Shown here piece after piece: positions 32,162 to 45,649 of a stretch of DNA of 64,000 bases. Below the pieces are notes generated by a model. That model worked only from the letters and a program-made list of their open reading frames with translations, was not told the DNA's origin and did not search any database. The DNA comes from Valencia hispanica (lineage: Eukaryota; Chordata; Actinopteri; Cyprinodontiformes; Valenciidae), in contig OY747723.1 of the NCBI GenBank assembly GCA_963556495.2, forward strand, positions 15,883,501 to 15,947,500, read 5' to 3'. Position 1 is the first letter of the stretch, and each line of letters begins with the position of its first letter. The position numbers were made by a program, and so were the translations under genes.

Positions 32162-33150
32162 ATAAGATGATTTTTGAACCTCACCTGGTACCCCTGCTTA
32201 TGTCCCAATCAAATCAAACCTGACCCGACCCATTGATTTAAGCCCTGCCACCAGAACCATAAAATCCCCTCATATTCTATTTTTACCCGTCAATTTTGAA
32301 AATGAAATTGACACATTCAATAGTATTTCATTTTTATTCATTTTTATCTATATTCAAGGGGAACAAGCTGAACAAAGAATCCTTATCTTGCTATCACACA
32401 TCGAGAAGATTAATGTGTATTAAATATGAACAGTTCACCTGCTGTGGCCTGAATGGAGTCACAACTTCCTCCTGGTCCATGGACGTGAAATGCGCACCTG
32501 CATAATGAAGACTGAAACCCCTGAATCTGCTGCCACACTGTAGAGTGGAATCCGCAGCATCTGCTCCTTCTGCATCAGTGGGTAAGATGCACCGGTCTGT
32601 GTACGTCTCAGCCACCTCTAGTAAAAAACTACCGTTTTCCATAGTACTCTGCCTCATTCCATGTTCCTCATGAACCCATTGCTCCAGCGTATTCATCTGT
32701 CACATTTACCAAACACAACAAAGCAATCCTAAACGCTACAATCTGCTGCCACTCCATGTTTGTTTACATTTCACTGTATAGGAAATATTCCCAGCTGCAC
32801 CAAGAAGTGCAGCACCACCACAGCATCACTGCAGGCGGGGAGGTGAACATGTTGTTCAAAGGCTTTGGTTCCTTTGACAAAGAGCAGTGTGAATGCGAAC
32901 TGCACCAACTAAACATGGCAACAATGTTGCAATTTTGGTCCCCAATCGAACCGAGTCTACCGGAATATCAGGTGTGAGTGCACCCTAATTCTAACTTCCG
33001 GTACTTTTCCAATAAAATATCTGTTAATGAGACGCATGGCTGGGAGATTCGCGCTTGCGTGATTAATTTGCTGTGCATATGCTCCAACCGTAGTGGGGCT
33101 CCTGCACGAGGTCAGCCGTCTTAAGCTCTCTGAAATGGAAGAGGAGCCCT
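32162..33150. other. Probable DNA-transposon remnant and unassigned sequence
   Basis: 32440-32995 looks like a small DNA element: it ends CGAACCGAGTCTACCGGAATATCAGGTGTGAGTGCACCC, similar to inverted ends of PIF/Harbinger- or ISL2EU-like teleost repeats, but I could not locate a convincing partner. No transposase motif. Confidence 0.3.
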
Positions 33151-33159
33151 GCGGGTTGG

Positions 33160-33340
33160 TGGGTGTATATACGCTTCATGTCAGATCAAAATCTAATCGG
33201 CTGTTCCTGGTCCCATTGAAGACATTATCTGAAAATTTCATTGAAATCCATACATAACGTTTTGAGTTACGTTGCTATCAGACAGACAAACAAACAAACA
33301 GATGGGCACAAAAACATTACCTCCTGGCAGAGGTAATAAC
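33160..33340 (+). mobile_element. Teleost interspersed repeat end
   Basis: CCCATTGAAGACATTATCTG, ACGTTTTGAGTTACGTTGCT, the (ACAA)n-rich GACAGACAAACAAACAAACA and CCTCCTGGCAGAGGTAATAA are the 3' part of a repeat I recognise as common in teleost genomes. Class uncertain; probably a retroposon. Confidence 0.45.
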
Positions 33341-33880
33341 TCGACCCCTGATTGAACATAAATTAATTTACTATGAATTACTTCCATTTTATTCCTCTGA
33401 AATGTAGCACAGGCTGCATGAAATAAACATTGTTTCCCCAATCGGCTCTCCTTGCATGTTTAATGTAGGGTTAATTAATCTCTCTCACATATGTTTTAAT
33501 AAAAACAAACCTTCAGTTAAAGTAACTAATGAATTTAAAGATGAAATTTCTGTGCACAGAACCACAAGGATTGCCAAGGAAACACTTCTTCTTCTCGTTG
33601 TTTTTTGTGCTACGATGTGGATTTTAATGATCCTTCCTAGCCAATAGCCTAACAGTAGCCATTTGAAAAACAAGACAAAACACGCCGGACTTTCAACTTG
33701 TATTAATTGAATATAGATACGATTTTCAACACCTGTCAATACACCGCAGTGCATATTGTAATGAAACGTCAAAGGATAAATACTTAATTTTGAGTATTTA
33801 ATAATAACTGACCCCAGCAATCTTCAAACTTCAAGATTATGGTTATTGACTCCAGCAATTTAAGAAACAAACCAATGCCT
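33341..33880. other. No gene recognised
   Basis: AT-rich sequence without recognised motifs. Confidence 0.5.
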
Positions 33881-33884
33881 TTGG

Positions 33885-34420
33885 GGCTGGGCGATATAGC
33901 CTCAAATCAATATCACGATATATTGAGCAGTTCACCTCGATAACAATAAATGGACGGTAACTACCCCACTGCCAAAAAACAAACGTTTTTTTTCTAAAGA
34001 TGGGGCAGTGGCTTTTCCTCCTCCTTCGTCCTTGACCAACAGTTCACTTCAGTATTTGAATCCCCCTTCATTTGCTCACCGTCTTTCCCTTATTGTTATA
34101 GACTAGATGGCAGTGTTGCCAATTCCTCAGCAGGATAGTAGCTATTGACTGTCCCAAACGTTGCTAGAAGTGTCTGAATGACATCATTGCTTCATTTGCA
34201 TATTGTTTATATAACTCTAAGAGACCCATCACAGTACTTGCATTTTCCGCTTGCCCAATCACTACCAAGAATAAAATGCTCCCACGCTGTGCTCTTTCTT
34301 GACCGCTTCATCTTTGTGTCAATTTATTTGAATCATGTGACGAGCTTACCACTCCCTCTGTTGTTTTAGAGTAAATATATTTTGATAGCGACGCTCTTGT
34401 GCCCTCTAGTGGCTGGCGCA
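33885..34420 (+). mobile_element. hAT-related element, left end and body
   Basis: Starts GGGGCTGGGCGATATAGCCTC then AATATCACGATATATTGAGC, a typical hAT terminus very like that of the 31342 element. The body (GATGGCAGTGTTGCCAATTCC; CATTTGCATATTGTTTATATAAC; TCATGTGACGAGCTTACCAC) resembles the promoter-proximal part of a known teleost hAT. No right end found; probably truncated or diverged. Confidence 0.5.
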
Positions 34421-36890
34421 AAAATATGTTTAAAAAAATATGTTTTCCAACTTTATGTGTACTTTATGTTATACCACTCAAAATGAAGTTCAGATTCACT
34501 TTATGAACCTTTTCAGTAATTTCTTTTATAAATAAAGCCAAAACAAAGTGATGACATTTCAGGCCAATAGTTCGTATATTAAACGCTCTTGTCAACACAA
34601 ACGGACTTGAATTTTCTCGAGAATTATAAGCTTGGTATATCTTTCTATTGGAGGTTTGTTTAAATTGTTTGACAGAAATTTTAGAACTCGGTAACGGTAT
34701 GTGGGGGCATTTGTATTAGTGGTTTTCCTGGTAACTATATGCGCGTCTTGTCATGCCAATTGTGGGAGTGGATGGTGAGTCTTAAAAACTTTTAAAAGCA
34801 TACAATTTCATGTGGCTGTCAGTAAGCTATCGGTAAAGAGTTGCTTCAGCCAGGTTGCAACGAAACCGTGTTGCTTCTGTAACGCGCCACTCATGCACCC
34901 GGTGTGAATTAAGGGTTAGCCTGATTTGATTTGTAAATCAAATCCTGTTGATCTAATATTACATTATCTGCTGCAGTTACTATATTTTCAAATGATTTTT
35001 TTTCTTCCCATTGGATGTTTCTGCCATGTTTGACCACATTAATAGTAGGATGATGCTCAGTGTTTAAAAACTGATATTTTCTGGCAGTTTTTGCTAAAAA
35101 ATAACAATGGTGCATCGTGTTGTTGTTTTTATTTTTATTTTATTCTGATAATACTGATTAAAATGTGCATGATTTTCTCTCAGATGGGAACCATTAGGCA
35201 TTATTTTGACTCAAATAACATTCTGTACAGTGAGTCCACTTTAAGTCCCAAGGATGTTTGCGTATGAGGAGTCAGTAAAGCTGCTCCTGTGACTGACAGA
35301 GTACAAGCCTGTATTAGATGTTACATTTATAGCGTCCAATCAAAGTGTCACTCAGAGGATGAGGGAAGGGTCGGCGAGGGACATGGCGTCTTTTTTTTTT
35401 TTTTTTTTTAAGATTGACAGGCAACAAGCTCCTTCCGTCTCTCCTGTCAGTCACATTTGTTGCTTGTGTCTTGTCGTCGTTTTGTCTCTGGTCATGCTGC
35501 TGCCACTCCACACTCAAACATATCACTTAGCATCAAATGTTTTTATTTCATGCTGCCTGACAGTAAGACAAGGTTTATGCGGCTGTTTGTATTATTCAGT
35601 GAGTGAGAGGGGGGTGAAACAGCTGTTAAAGCTCTCCTGAATGGCTTCCTTTAGGATGTAATGAGATGCTGAGAGTGCGGATAATCTCTATTCTTGTGTC
35701 CAAATCTGCTGGTACATGAAGATATGGGGGCTAACTTGAGGTTTACTTCCAAGTCGAAAGGGAGTTCTAATTTAATATGTCTTTATTTCAAGATATCATT
35801 GCATTTTAAACAGTAAAAGTTCCACCTTTATGCATCTTCTTGAATAGATTGATCTTTTTCTTTCTTCTCCCCAGCCTCTTTCCCCCCTTCATTGTTTCCC
35901 TCTCATTTAGCCCCCTCCCGGTGTTTGCAGGGCTTAGTAAAACTCTAGTATCAGTTACAAACCCTGGGAATCCAGGTAGAGCATGAGGAAGCTTTACCAG
36001 TTAGAGCAAAAGAGCCAAGGAAAAAAAGGCGGGGGGTGGGGGGGATTGTCTTTATAACATGAAGGCAAAGCAGTGGATCAGAAAGGCAATGCTCAGACAA
36101 AAAAAGGCCTAATCCGTTAAATCTGTCCAGGTTAAGGGTCAGCTTCCAGCCAGCCATGTGCGTCTAGGCTTGTGTGTGTGGAGATTACTGTGATCAGAAT
36201 AAGGGGGAGAGTTAAAGGGGCTGTTTATCCTCTTTAAACTCACTTCACAAGCTGCACACATGTGAGGAAACACAGGGAGGGGACCGGGGCTTCATGCTCT
36301 GTCCTACTCTCCAACCCACACACCCATACACAATGCATATGCTAATCGTGGTGAATTCTAATTAAGGTTCACCCGCTTTCCCAATCAAACGCAAAACACA
36401 TACAGTAATTGTCCCTCTTTACATAGAGCCAACATCTGCTTGAGATGTATTCATTAAAACGTGCCACTTCTTTGTTGTGTGTTTTTTTTTTTTTTTGCTT
36501 TCATGTGGTTGTTTATGGCCTGTGCATGCTAATGTTGGATTACATGATTGGATTGATAAAGACTTTAATAAAATGTGAAGCAGAAATATGCGTTTCCTAG
36601 TTGGCTGAATTTTAACTTGGAAAGAAACATTTGGAAATATGAAAACTGGTAAACCTTCTGTACCTTTAGTTTGTTAGTCAGCTGTAGTATTTAGATTAAG
36701 TATAAGAGATGAAAAGATAAATTATTTATTTCCATAAGTATGAAGTTTCAAGTAAAAAGACAATGTTATGAAGGAAAAGCTTCACACCCGAAAGTGAACA
36801 AAGAAAACGCTCCGTTTGTGGGAGGGTGATGGGGAGTAATTAAGGTGCAGATACTTATTTCTTTCTTTCTTGTGTGTAACATAAACAAAT
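34421..36890. other. No gene recognised; poly-T and G-rich tracts
   Basis: Contains a 10-bp-arm inverted repeat GATTTGATTT/AAATCAAATC at about 34923-34946, a run of 19 T at 35391-35409, and a G-rich stretch at 36029-36045. CpG-poor, unique-looking segments around 36230-36470 contain homeodomain-like TAATTA sites, but no firm feature can be called. Confidence 0.5.
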
Positions 36891-36899
36891 CCATAAATA

Positions 36900-37154
36900 A
36901 CTTCCGCTCAAAAAATATTTATTTACATACGTGTGTATTTATTCAGTTAATTGTTATTATTCATGTTTTTTCTTTACTTGCTGTCTTCTCTGTTCATTTA
37001 CTTAGTTAGTTATTCATTTCATATTTAAGTAGTGTTTTAATTATTTATTAATGTATTAAGTTACATAGTTTATTAATCAACTAAGTTCTTTGTCTTGTTA
37101 CTTATTTACTAAGTTACTATTTTAGGTATTTATTTGTTTACTGATTGACTTATT
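36900..37154 (+). repeat. Degenerate TATTTA/TTACT low-complexity array, left part
   Basis: Runs of TATTTATT, TTACTTAGTTAGTTATT and ATTATTTATTAATG. The same texture resumes at 40200, so the L2 copy sits inside this array. Confidence 0.75.
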
Positions 37155-40100
37155 TTCAATTTCAATTCAATTTTTCAATTCAGTTTATTTATATAGCGCC
37201 AATTCACAACAGATGTCATCTCAAGGCACTTAACAAGAAGTCATTTCAATACATTTATACAAACATTCCAATCAGTTGAAAAGTTTCCTATTTAAGGAAT
37301 CCCAGCAGATTGTGTCAGTCATTGGCGTGAGGTTGGGCAGACTTTCCAACCACAGCAATCCTTCAGCAATCCCTCATACTGAGCAAGCAAGTAGCGACGG
37401 TGGAGAGGAGAAACTCCCCTTTAACAGGAAGAAACCTCCAACAGAACCAGGCTCAGTAGGAGAGGCCATCTGCCACGACCGTCTGGGGGTTTGAGAAGAC
37501 AGAGCAGAGACACAGAAGGAACAGAAGATCTGATATAAGAGTACTCTCTATGTTACAGAAAGTAAAAGTTGATAACAGGACACAGTGGATGTTCAGCCAC
37601 TGGGAGCATCATCCAAGTCGATGCCCCCCGTCCAACAGGGCATTGCAGCCAAGCAGGATACCAGACCAGGTATATCTTCTATGGAGAGAAAAACACTGAG
37701 AGAACACAAAGTTAACAGTTGAAATAGCAGAATCTACTGTAATACAACTGGAGAGTCGTAGGAGAAAAGGAAGTAGCAGAGTGAAGAAAATTGGTACGTC
37801 TGTCCTCCAGCAGTCTAAGCCTATAGCAGCATAACTACAGAGATAGCTCAGGATGACCTTAGCCACTCTAACTATAAGCTTTATCAAAAAGGAAAGTTTT
37901 AAGCCTGGCCTTAAAAGTAAACAGAGTGTCTGCCTCACGGACTAAAACTGGGAGCTGGTTCCACAGGAAAGGAGCCTGATAACTAAAAGATCTGCCTCCT
38001 TCTACTTTTAGAAATCCTAGGAACTACAAGTAAACCTGCAGTCTGAGAGCGAAGTGCTCTGTTAGGAACATATGGAACAATCAGATCTCTGATGTATGAT
38101 GGAGCTTGATTATTAAGAGCTTTGTATGTAAGAAGGAGGATCTTAAAGTCTATTCTGGATTTAACAGGGAGCCAATGAAGGGAAGCTAAAGCAGGAGAAA
38201 TGTGATCTCTCTTTTTAATATTCATCAGAACTCTTGCTGCTGCATTTTGGATCAACTGAAGGCTTTTAATGGCATTTTGTGGACTACCTGATAGTAAAGA
38301 ATTACAGTAGTTCAGCCTTGAGGTAACAAATGCATGGACTAGTTTCTCAGCATCACTCCTGGACAGGATGTTTCTAATTTTAGCAATATTCCAGAGGTGA
38401 AAGAAGGAAATCCTAGAAATCTGTTTAATATGGGATTTAAATGTCAAGTCTTGGTCAAAAATAACGGCGAGGTTCTTTACGTTATTACTGGGGGCCAATT
38501 TAATGCCATCCAGATTAAGTGATTGACTAATCAGTTTCTTTTTTAGAACTTCTGGTCAAAAGACAGCAACTTCTGTCTTGTCAGAATTTAAAAGCAAAAA
38601 GTTTAGATTCATCCATGTTTTTATGTCTTCCAGACATGCCTGTAGTCTACCTAACTGACTGGGTTCATCAAGATTTATGGATAAATATAGTTGTGTATCA
38701 TCGGCATAGCTTTGGAAATTTATCCCATGCTGTCTAATGATTCTACCAATTATATATGGTGAAAAGAATTGGTCCAAGCACAGAACCCTGTGGAACTCCA
38801 CAAGTAACCCTTGAGAGTGAAGATGATTTATCATTTAGATGAACAAACTGTAATCTGTTAGACAAATATGATTTAAACCAGCTTAGTGCTGTTCCTTTGA
38901 TCCCTGCAACATGTTCAAGCCTTTCTAAGAGAATATTGTGATCGACTGTGTCAAAAGCAGCACTGAGATCTAACAAAACCAGAACAGACACAAGTCCATT
39001 ATCTGAGGCTATGAGAATATCATTAGTATCCTTCACCAGTGCTGTTTCAGTGCTATGATGAGCTCTAAAACCTGACTGAAACTCTTCAAACAGCTCGTTA
39101 CTGTTTAGATGCTCACCGACTTGATTAGCAACAATTTTCTCAAGGACTTTGGATAAGAAAGGAAGGTTAGATATAGGTCTGTAATTCACTAAGTCATCTT
39201 GATCAAGGGAAGGTTTCTTGAGTAAAGGTTTAATTACAGCTATTTTAAATTCCTGTGGTACGTATCCGTTTACTAAGGATAGATTCATCATATCCAAAAT
39301 GGGGCCAGGAACCAAATGGAACACTTCTTTAAATAATTTGGTTGGGATTGGGTCCAACATACAAGTTGAAGGTTTACATTAGACTAATATTTTTGATAAT
39401 TCCGAAAGCTCGATTGAATCAAAACAGCCTAAGCACAAATGAGGTTCTACAATTCTTTCCAATGCTGCCTCATTTACTGAGGAAGAAGTAATCATGTTTG
39501 GGAGGATGCCAATGATTTTATTTTTAATAGAATTAATTTTATTTATGAAGAATCCCATAAAATCATCATTGCTAAGAGCTGGGGGAATAGTTGGCTCAAC
39601 AGAGCTATGACTCTGTGTAAGTTTGGCAAATGTACTAAAAAGAAACCTAGGATTGTTTTTATTCGCCTCTATTAATGATGAAAAATATGATGTTCTAGCT
39701 TGTCGAAGGGTCTTTCTATACAGCAGTAGACTGTTATTCCAGGTTAAATAGGAATCCTCTAGATGTATAGAGCGCCATTTTCTCTCCAACTTCCTAGTAT
39801 TCTGCTTTAAAGTACGCAACTCTGCGTTAAACCAAGGAGTCAGCCTCCTATGGCTAGCTACTTTCTTTTTTAAGGGGGCTACACTATCTAATGCCAAACA
39901 GAATGAGGAAGTAACGCTGTGAACCAGACCATCAATTTCTGAAGGGTTAGAGATGGAATTGCTGCCATCCACTGAGTTACTCTGAGACACTGAGGAAAGT
40001 AAGAATGGAACAGATTCTTTAAAAATTGTTACAGCATTGTCTGATAAAGCTCTACTATAATGAAATTTTCTTTTAGATTTAAGATGGTCAGTTAAAGTAA

Positions 40101-40195
40101 ATTCTAAAGTTATTAAGAAGTGGTCAGACAGGACCGGGTTATGTGGGTGGACTGTTATTTCCTCACACTCAATACCGTATGTCAGTACAAGGTCC
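37155..40195 (-). mobile_element. L2/Maui-type LINE, 5'-truncated, copy 2
   Basis: Minus-strand relative of the copy at 6299-10047, from the end of the endonuclease domain to the (GAATT)n-type tail at 37160-37185 (complement of ATAAACTGAATTG). The break at about 40195 within DLVLTYG of the endonuclease is ordinary 5' truncation. It lies inside the AT-rich array. Confidence 0.9.
37983..40195 (-). pseudogene. L2 reverse transcriptase, broken, copy 2
   Basis: In order on the minus strand: MDLVLTYGIECEEITVHPHN with LSDHFLI (end of the endonuclease), a ~150-residue linker, TAA at 39379-39381, then [44 protein letters not shown] and YADD at 38697-38708. Lesions: the TAA (identical in position to that at 7810-7812 in copy 1), an ~8-base deletion just after LFTIY near 38755 relative to copy 1, a GGA-to-TGA nonsense change near 38560 (VF*), and a frame break near 37990. 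Non-functional. Confidence 0.88.
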
Positions 40196-40199
40196 ATTA

Positions 40200-40620
40200 T
40201 ATTATGTTGCTTGGTTAGTTAATAGGTTGCTGGTTTATTCAGGTTACTTATGTTATTTACTTAATTACCTGCCTATTTACTGAGATATTTGTTACATATT
40301 TTACTGGGTAAGGTTAAATTTTTTTTATTTTAAGGGTATATGTTCAGTTTATTTGTTTATTTTCTAAGTTATTTTACTTTTTTACATGTTTGTTTAAGTA
40401 TTTAGTTATTTATTTTACCATCTTAATTATTTACATGATTAGTTGTGTATTAACAGTTGAATTATATATTTACTTGATGATTTATGTATTGATTTAGTAA
40501 CTTGTTTATTTACTTACTTATTTATATATGTAGTTAATTTTCTTCTTAAAATTATTTATTTATTTGTTTGTTTTTATTTATTTGTTTACTCACTAGGTTA
40601 GAAACTTTTGTTTATATACT
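40200..40620 (+). repeat. Degenerate TATTTA/TTACT low-complexity array, right part
   Basis: TTACTTAATTACCTGCCTAT, TATTTATTTATTTGTTTG and similar runs, continuing the array interrupted by L2 copy 2. Confidence 0.75.
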
Positions 40621-42995
40621 AAGTTAATCAAGTTTTCATTTTTTCTACAGTGATGGTCCACTATAAAGAACAAATAAATATTTGTTAGAAATGGAATAAA
40701 TCCTGTAATGATTTAACTTCCTACAATAAAAATGGTAAAATATCAAAAATGTTTACAACAAAAACAATATATGCGATTGGTGCTTTTAGATTTCTATTAT
40801 CAGAACAAACATTTGTTTAATGGGTTCACGTATTTTTAAGACCTACAGTAAAGATGAGGATTCAACCATTTATTTTGATTTTTAAAACAATAAAAAAAGA
40901 ATAAATGCACTTTAAAGTAACAGCTGGTGACATTTTAGTAAGATATTTATTATTCTCAGTATGCAAACTAAAAAACTGAGAGAATCAAGCCTGTCTGAAG
41001 TTATGATGTGCCTTGGTTAAATTTGCTTGAGAGCTTTTTTCACCTTCTATTTTAATCCTAATGGGGACATGTTTGTTTTTCTTCACCCTCAGTAGCTCTG
41101 CAGGAGTCATGTTCCACTTCACCTTGTAGTTTCTGCGGCCGGTGCAGGTGTCTCCTGGGTTGAAGGAGTAGAGGAGGTCAGGGGTCAAGTGTCAAGGGTT
41201 GAAGGGCTGTAAATGCTCCCACAGGACCCCGACACCTGTCGCACATGTGGGAGGTAGCATAGACTGTCAATCCTTTGCCTTTTTGTGTGTGTGCGTGTGT
41301 GTGTGTAGGTGTGTGTGTGTGTGTGTGTGTGTGTATTTGAGAAACTGAGAGAGAAGATGAACACCACCAGTGGGAGAGAAAAAAGAAATAAAGGGAGGCA
41401 TGTGTAGAATGTTGGGGGTTGATATTTGTCTCAGAACGGGTGGATCCAGAGTGAGAATGGAAACACCTTACATGCTGCACATGTAAGCAGGGCGTAAAGT
41501 TACCCCACATGGCCGCCTGAGAAGTTTGTTTTGTCGTCGACCCATTTCAGAAACTCGAACAGCAGTCACTGCTGTTCTGGAAAATACACAAGATGTAGGT
41601 GTAATATGTTATGCAGATTTGAAATGGCAAAAATGGCAACAGGTTTTGGCAGCCGCTTAAAACGTATTTGCCTACTATAGTTGGATACCATCAGAAACAT
41701 TCCTCAGAGGTTTTAGTCCATATTGCCACGGTAGCATCCACTTCGATGTCCGACTTGCAGACATGGAGAAGCGTGTTAAACCATTTAAAGGTGGCGCACA
41801 CTGGTGGTGTCCAATTGCCGTGAGAAAATATACCCCTATTATCTCCTATGAAACAGCAGCATCTGGTTGTCAACCAATGCCCCGAAGACGTGGCAAACAA
41901 GCAATGCTGTTCCAACCTGTTCTGTTCAGGAGTGTTGACAGTCCCGGTCATACATCTGTGGATGTTGTTTTTCTTATATGAATATTTCCTAATCCATTTT
42001 GAAAAATATGTTGTCTCCAGAAACAAGGTTACAGTACAGAAAAGATATTTCCTGGTGGTCAGTTACTCTCAAGATTGGCTAATCTGGTGAGACATCTAGT
42101 TTACGGGAAGCTATATAGAAGCAATGCTAAGCTAATAATTAGAAACGGTTTAAAAGATTTTCGTAGTGAACATTTACATTTATTTAAATGTAAATGTACA
42201 TTTAATTACAAAATTAATTGTATTGTGGTATTTATGTTTCTTATGCTAGGCTATGCCACCTGCCTTCATTAATTGACTGAATTCCATGAAAACAGATCTA
42301 TTCCGTGTCACACTTGAGCGTGACGCCTTCAACCTGTGGCTCCTGATGTTCTCGGTCAACAGTTTGAGTTGTAGGACTTCTCTAGCATTGTAGATCCATC
42401 CAACCTCAGTGCTTTTCTCCCATATAGTTACTTAACAAGTTACCAAGACCTTAAAATAAAGGGAAACAATCTGTTGGGATGATCAGAAGCTGTTAATTTA
42501 AAGGTTCTGTGAATACGAGTTAAATAATTACTTAAAGTAAATTCTGTAAGCTTTTGAAATGATTGCCAACTTTTTTAATGTCAAATAGGCCTTGTTTATG
42601 AACTGTCTCCAGTCATTCATATTTGGAAATGTAATCAATAGGCCTTATAAACATAGTAGAAACTAGTGCCCATTCAAAGCATGTATTCTTTTTTCTATCT
42701 TTACTTTAAAAACCAAACATACCAAATGAGTTGACTAATAAATAGGGTTAAGCATTCTGTAACAGATTTAGCCTTGCCTCATTATAGCACAGGCTGGGAC
42801 AGAGCTCAAATGCCACATCCAATTTGACAGAAACAACTCCTACAGAAACCAAAACAGTTACACCTTAACATTTCAAAAACAAAGGAACAAGCTGATGAAG
42901 ACTGGATATAAAGTGAGAATGACTTGATGGCACATGGAACTTGACCATTCACCTTTGAGGTAATGCCTAACAGATTAGTAAGACCTCTTAACTCT
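40621..42995. other. No gene recognised; GT microsatellite inside
   Basis: Includes the GT tract at 41284-41334 and a perfect AT-rich inverted repeat ACATTTACATTTA-TT-TAAATGTAAATGT at about 42172-42199. Open frames at 41691-42090 show no domain on either strand. Confidence 0.5.
41284..41334 (+). repeat. (GT)n microsatellite
   Basis: About 50 bases of GT with two interruptions (GC and AGG). Confidence 0.95.
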
Positions 42996-42996
42996 A

Positions 42997-43503
42997 CTTT
43001 CCACCGGAATCGTAAGCGGCGCGTAACGTCTGCGAAGCGTAATATCACCGGGCGCGAAGCAGCGTGAATCAGAAGCGTTGTGTCGCAGCCCTCTCCTAAA
43101 TTTACACAGCAGGTCTACGCTTCTAAAATCACTCTCACCAGCGTAGATCGGACCAGACAGGAAATCAGGCACGGAAGCAGTGAAAATAAACCAGAAGTTT
43201 GCTATAAAAAAAATAAAAAAAAATTACTCGAAGGTTTCTGATTGCTTTACTACAAAAAAACTAAACAAAACATGACTACGTGACACCAGGACTCAACTGG
43301 ATGGTGAGTTTATGCTGCTTAGTAACATAGAATTACATTTCCCCCTTCTCCTGTGATTTGGTGATCTCCCGGGACCAGCTGGGTGGAACGCTTTCTTGAG
43401 TGATACGAGTCTAAAACGCACCCGGTGGGAAGCGACTCGCTGCTGAATTCGCGAGTTAAACGTGTCCATTACGTTACGTGCCGCTTACGCGTCCAGTGGA
43501 AAG
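42997..43503. mobile_element. MITE with CpG-rich inverted ends
   Basis: Left end CTTTCCACCGGAATCGTAAG then CGGCGCGTAACGT; complement of right end CTTTCCACTGGACGCGTAAG then CGGCACGTAACGT: about 33 bp of inverted termini. The 507-bp element is CpG-rich near its ends and has no transposase. The flanks (ACTCTA / CAGGGG) do not show a secure target duplication, so the superfamily is open; PIF/Harbinger-like is one possibility. Confidence 0.75.
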
Positions 43504-45641
43504 CAGGGGTAAACATCCTGAACCTGTCCTGCTGCTGGGTCACTTTCAACATTTCTGACCTGTCTCACAGAACCTGGTCTGCAGTTTGATGCTAGAAACA
43601 GCTCAGAAGGACAGGCTATGATGTTGAGAGCTTTCTCTGCTCTCTGTGCAACTTTTTCCTGGAGGGCAGATGATCTGGAGAACACAGTGAAGTTGGATTT
43701 ATTTCTTTTTACCAGTTAAATATGACGTTGTGTGCCTTCTTAAACTCCCCTGGTTGCACACACTGTGTTGTAGATATGACTCGGAGGTCGACAGATTAAG
43801 AGAAACCCAGAACTTAAAACCACGAGCAGCTCTCAGTTGGACTCATCAAGATTGATTCAGTTGGTTAGATCTTAGTTACTTAATTGTTTTTTTGTGCTTC
43901 ATAACTCTTTCTGTCTAGTCTTTAGGTCCTTTTTCTTTTCCTCTCAAACTTCCCTCAGACTTGAGTAAGAATTAAAATATTCAAGCTTAGCCTTTTTGCC
44001 ATCATTTATTAATATATTAGGAACTGAGGTGATATGTTTTGCTATTCAACAATTGAGACAAAATGATGTAGTCGTTAGCATTACTAACTGTAAATGGAAC
44101 ACTTTGTGTGTCTTCCTGAGAGAATTCAGACCCTTACCTTAAGTCAGATTTTTATGTTGCTCTCAATGTTTCCAAAATTACCATGTTACAGTCCAGAGAG
44201 CGACTGAAAGCTCAAAATGATAAAACACAGCTTGTTCTTGAACCATAAATGGTTTTGGCATGAAACAAAGAAAACTCCAAAAGTATAAAAAGAGGTAAAC
44301 TGACAAGTGTTAGTTTGGTTGTATTAGTCCAACAGGCCTCCAGAGTGATTATTTTCTTTGATACATCTCACCGATTCTGAAAATAGCAAACTTTTAGTCT
44401 TTCTGCTGTAACAACAACCACACCAAAGAGTGTTGCTGTCAGCTTGACCCATACATAAGTGTTTTGATGTGGTGCATTCATTGATTTAAAAAAACAAACA
44501 ACCAACAGGTCAAACTGAAAGTTGTCCCACTCTGGTAATCAGCTCATTCCTATCATTATTCAGAGTGGCATGCATACCAGCAAGTTGTAGAAGTTGTTTC
44601 TGCATGGTAAGATGAATTTAGCTGAATTAATTACCACAGAGTCACAATTTTACATTGAAACACATCCTGCAACTTGTTCCTGTATATTATGTGTAACTAC
44701 TGGCCAGATACAAGCAAATGTGGGAAGCATGTGTGCACCAAACGATGTCAGATCCCCATGATGGATACAGGCGTACATCAAAGACAAAAACGCAGAAAAA
44801 CAGCGGTATTGTAATTTCAAACTTAAGTGCTGTACTTATGTGGAATAAATAGCTTCTTTCTATCCCAGATCGCGTTTCCAAACATCTCCTCCCCACAGTT
44901 CGGTACACAGCAAATTAGACTCGACAAGACATGAAATTGGTGTTTTGACTGGGGAGTTCCTCATGTCAGCCGGCTATGTGTTTGTCCCCGCTCTCGTCAC
45001 AGCGAGGCTGCAAGCTCCTCTTCAGTCGCTAACGACTTCTGTGTTCTGCTCTGTGGATTTGTTTACTGAGGGAAGCAGATTCTTGTTTTTTCACCTTCTG
45101 ACATTCAGAATGAATTGGGATCAGAGCTGCTTGGCTTTGCTGAATCCATTTCAGAAATTGGAGCCAGATGAAGGTGTGCTGCATTTCGATTTTGCTTTGA
45201 GTGACAGAGTTGTATGCAAAAAGATTAGCCTAGTATGTATTTTTCATTTAGATGAATTAAAACGACAACAAGAATACTGGTATCTAAATATTTCTTTAGG
45301 GATATGGTTATAAAACCAAATGAATAACAAGTAGACGCTTTAATGTTCTGCTGTATTTAAGTAGCTTAAAAAATCATTCTTGCAGACTTCTTTTGTTGTT
45401 GCTGTTTTGTCACATTCAATTTTAAATATTAAAAATGCAGTTTTTAAATTGTTTAATTTATTTAATGAAGGAACCTACTAAAACCTACCTGGTCCTGTGT
45501 AAAAAAAAATGTAAAAAAATAAAATGCTATCCTTGCTAAATCATGAAGTAAATGTGAATAACCACACCCAAGACAATTTGAAGCAAGCAAGCAAGTAACA
45601 CCTGATATTAGGAAGTCTAAGAACAGATGAGAAACAACATC
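43504..45641. other. No gene recognised
   Basis: Mixed unique sequence. An open frame at 44963-45313 beginning MSAGYVFVPALVTARL shows no recognised domain, and I regard it as unsupported. Confidence 0.5.
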
Positions 45642-45649
45642 ATTGCAAC

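Noticed and set aside
35391..35409. Poly-A tail of a processed pseudogene on the minus strand
   Set aside because: No spliced-gene-like sequence is attached on the side expected; looks like a simple T run.
41691..42090. Overlapping open frames on both strands
   Set aside because: Three frames open in the same place with no recognised motif; no reason to prefer one.
44945..45313. 122-codon open frame (MSAGYVFVPALV from its first ATG)
   Set aside because: No domain, no upstream promoter or splice signals; compatible with chance.
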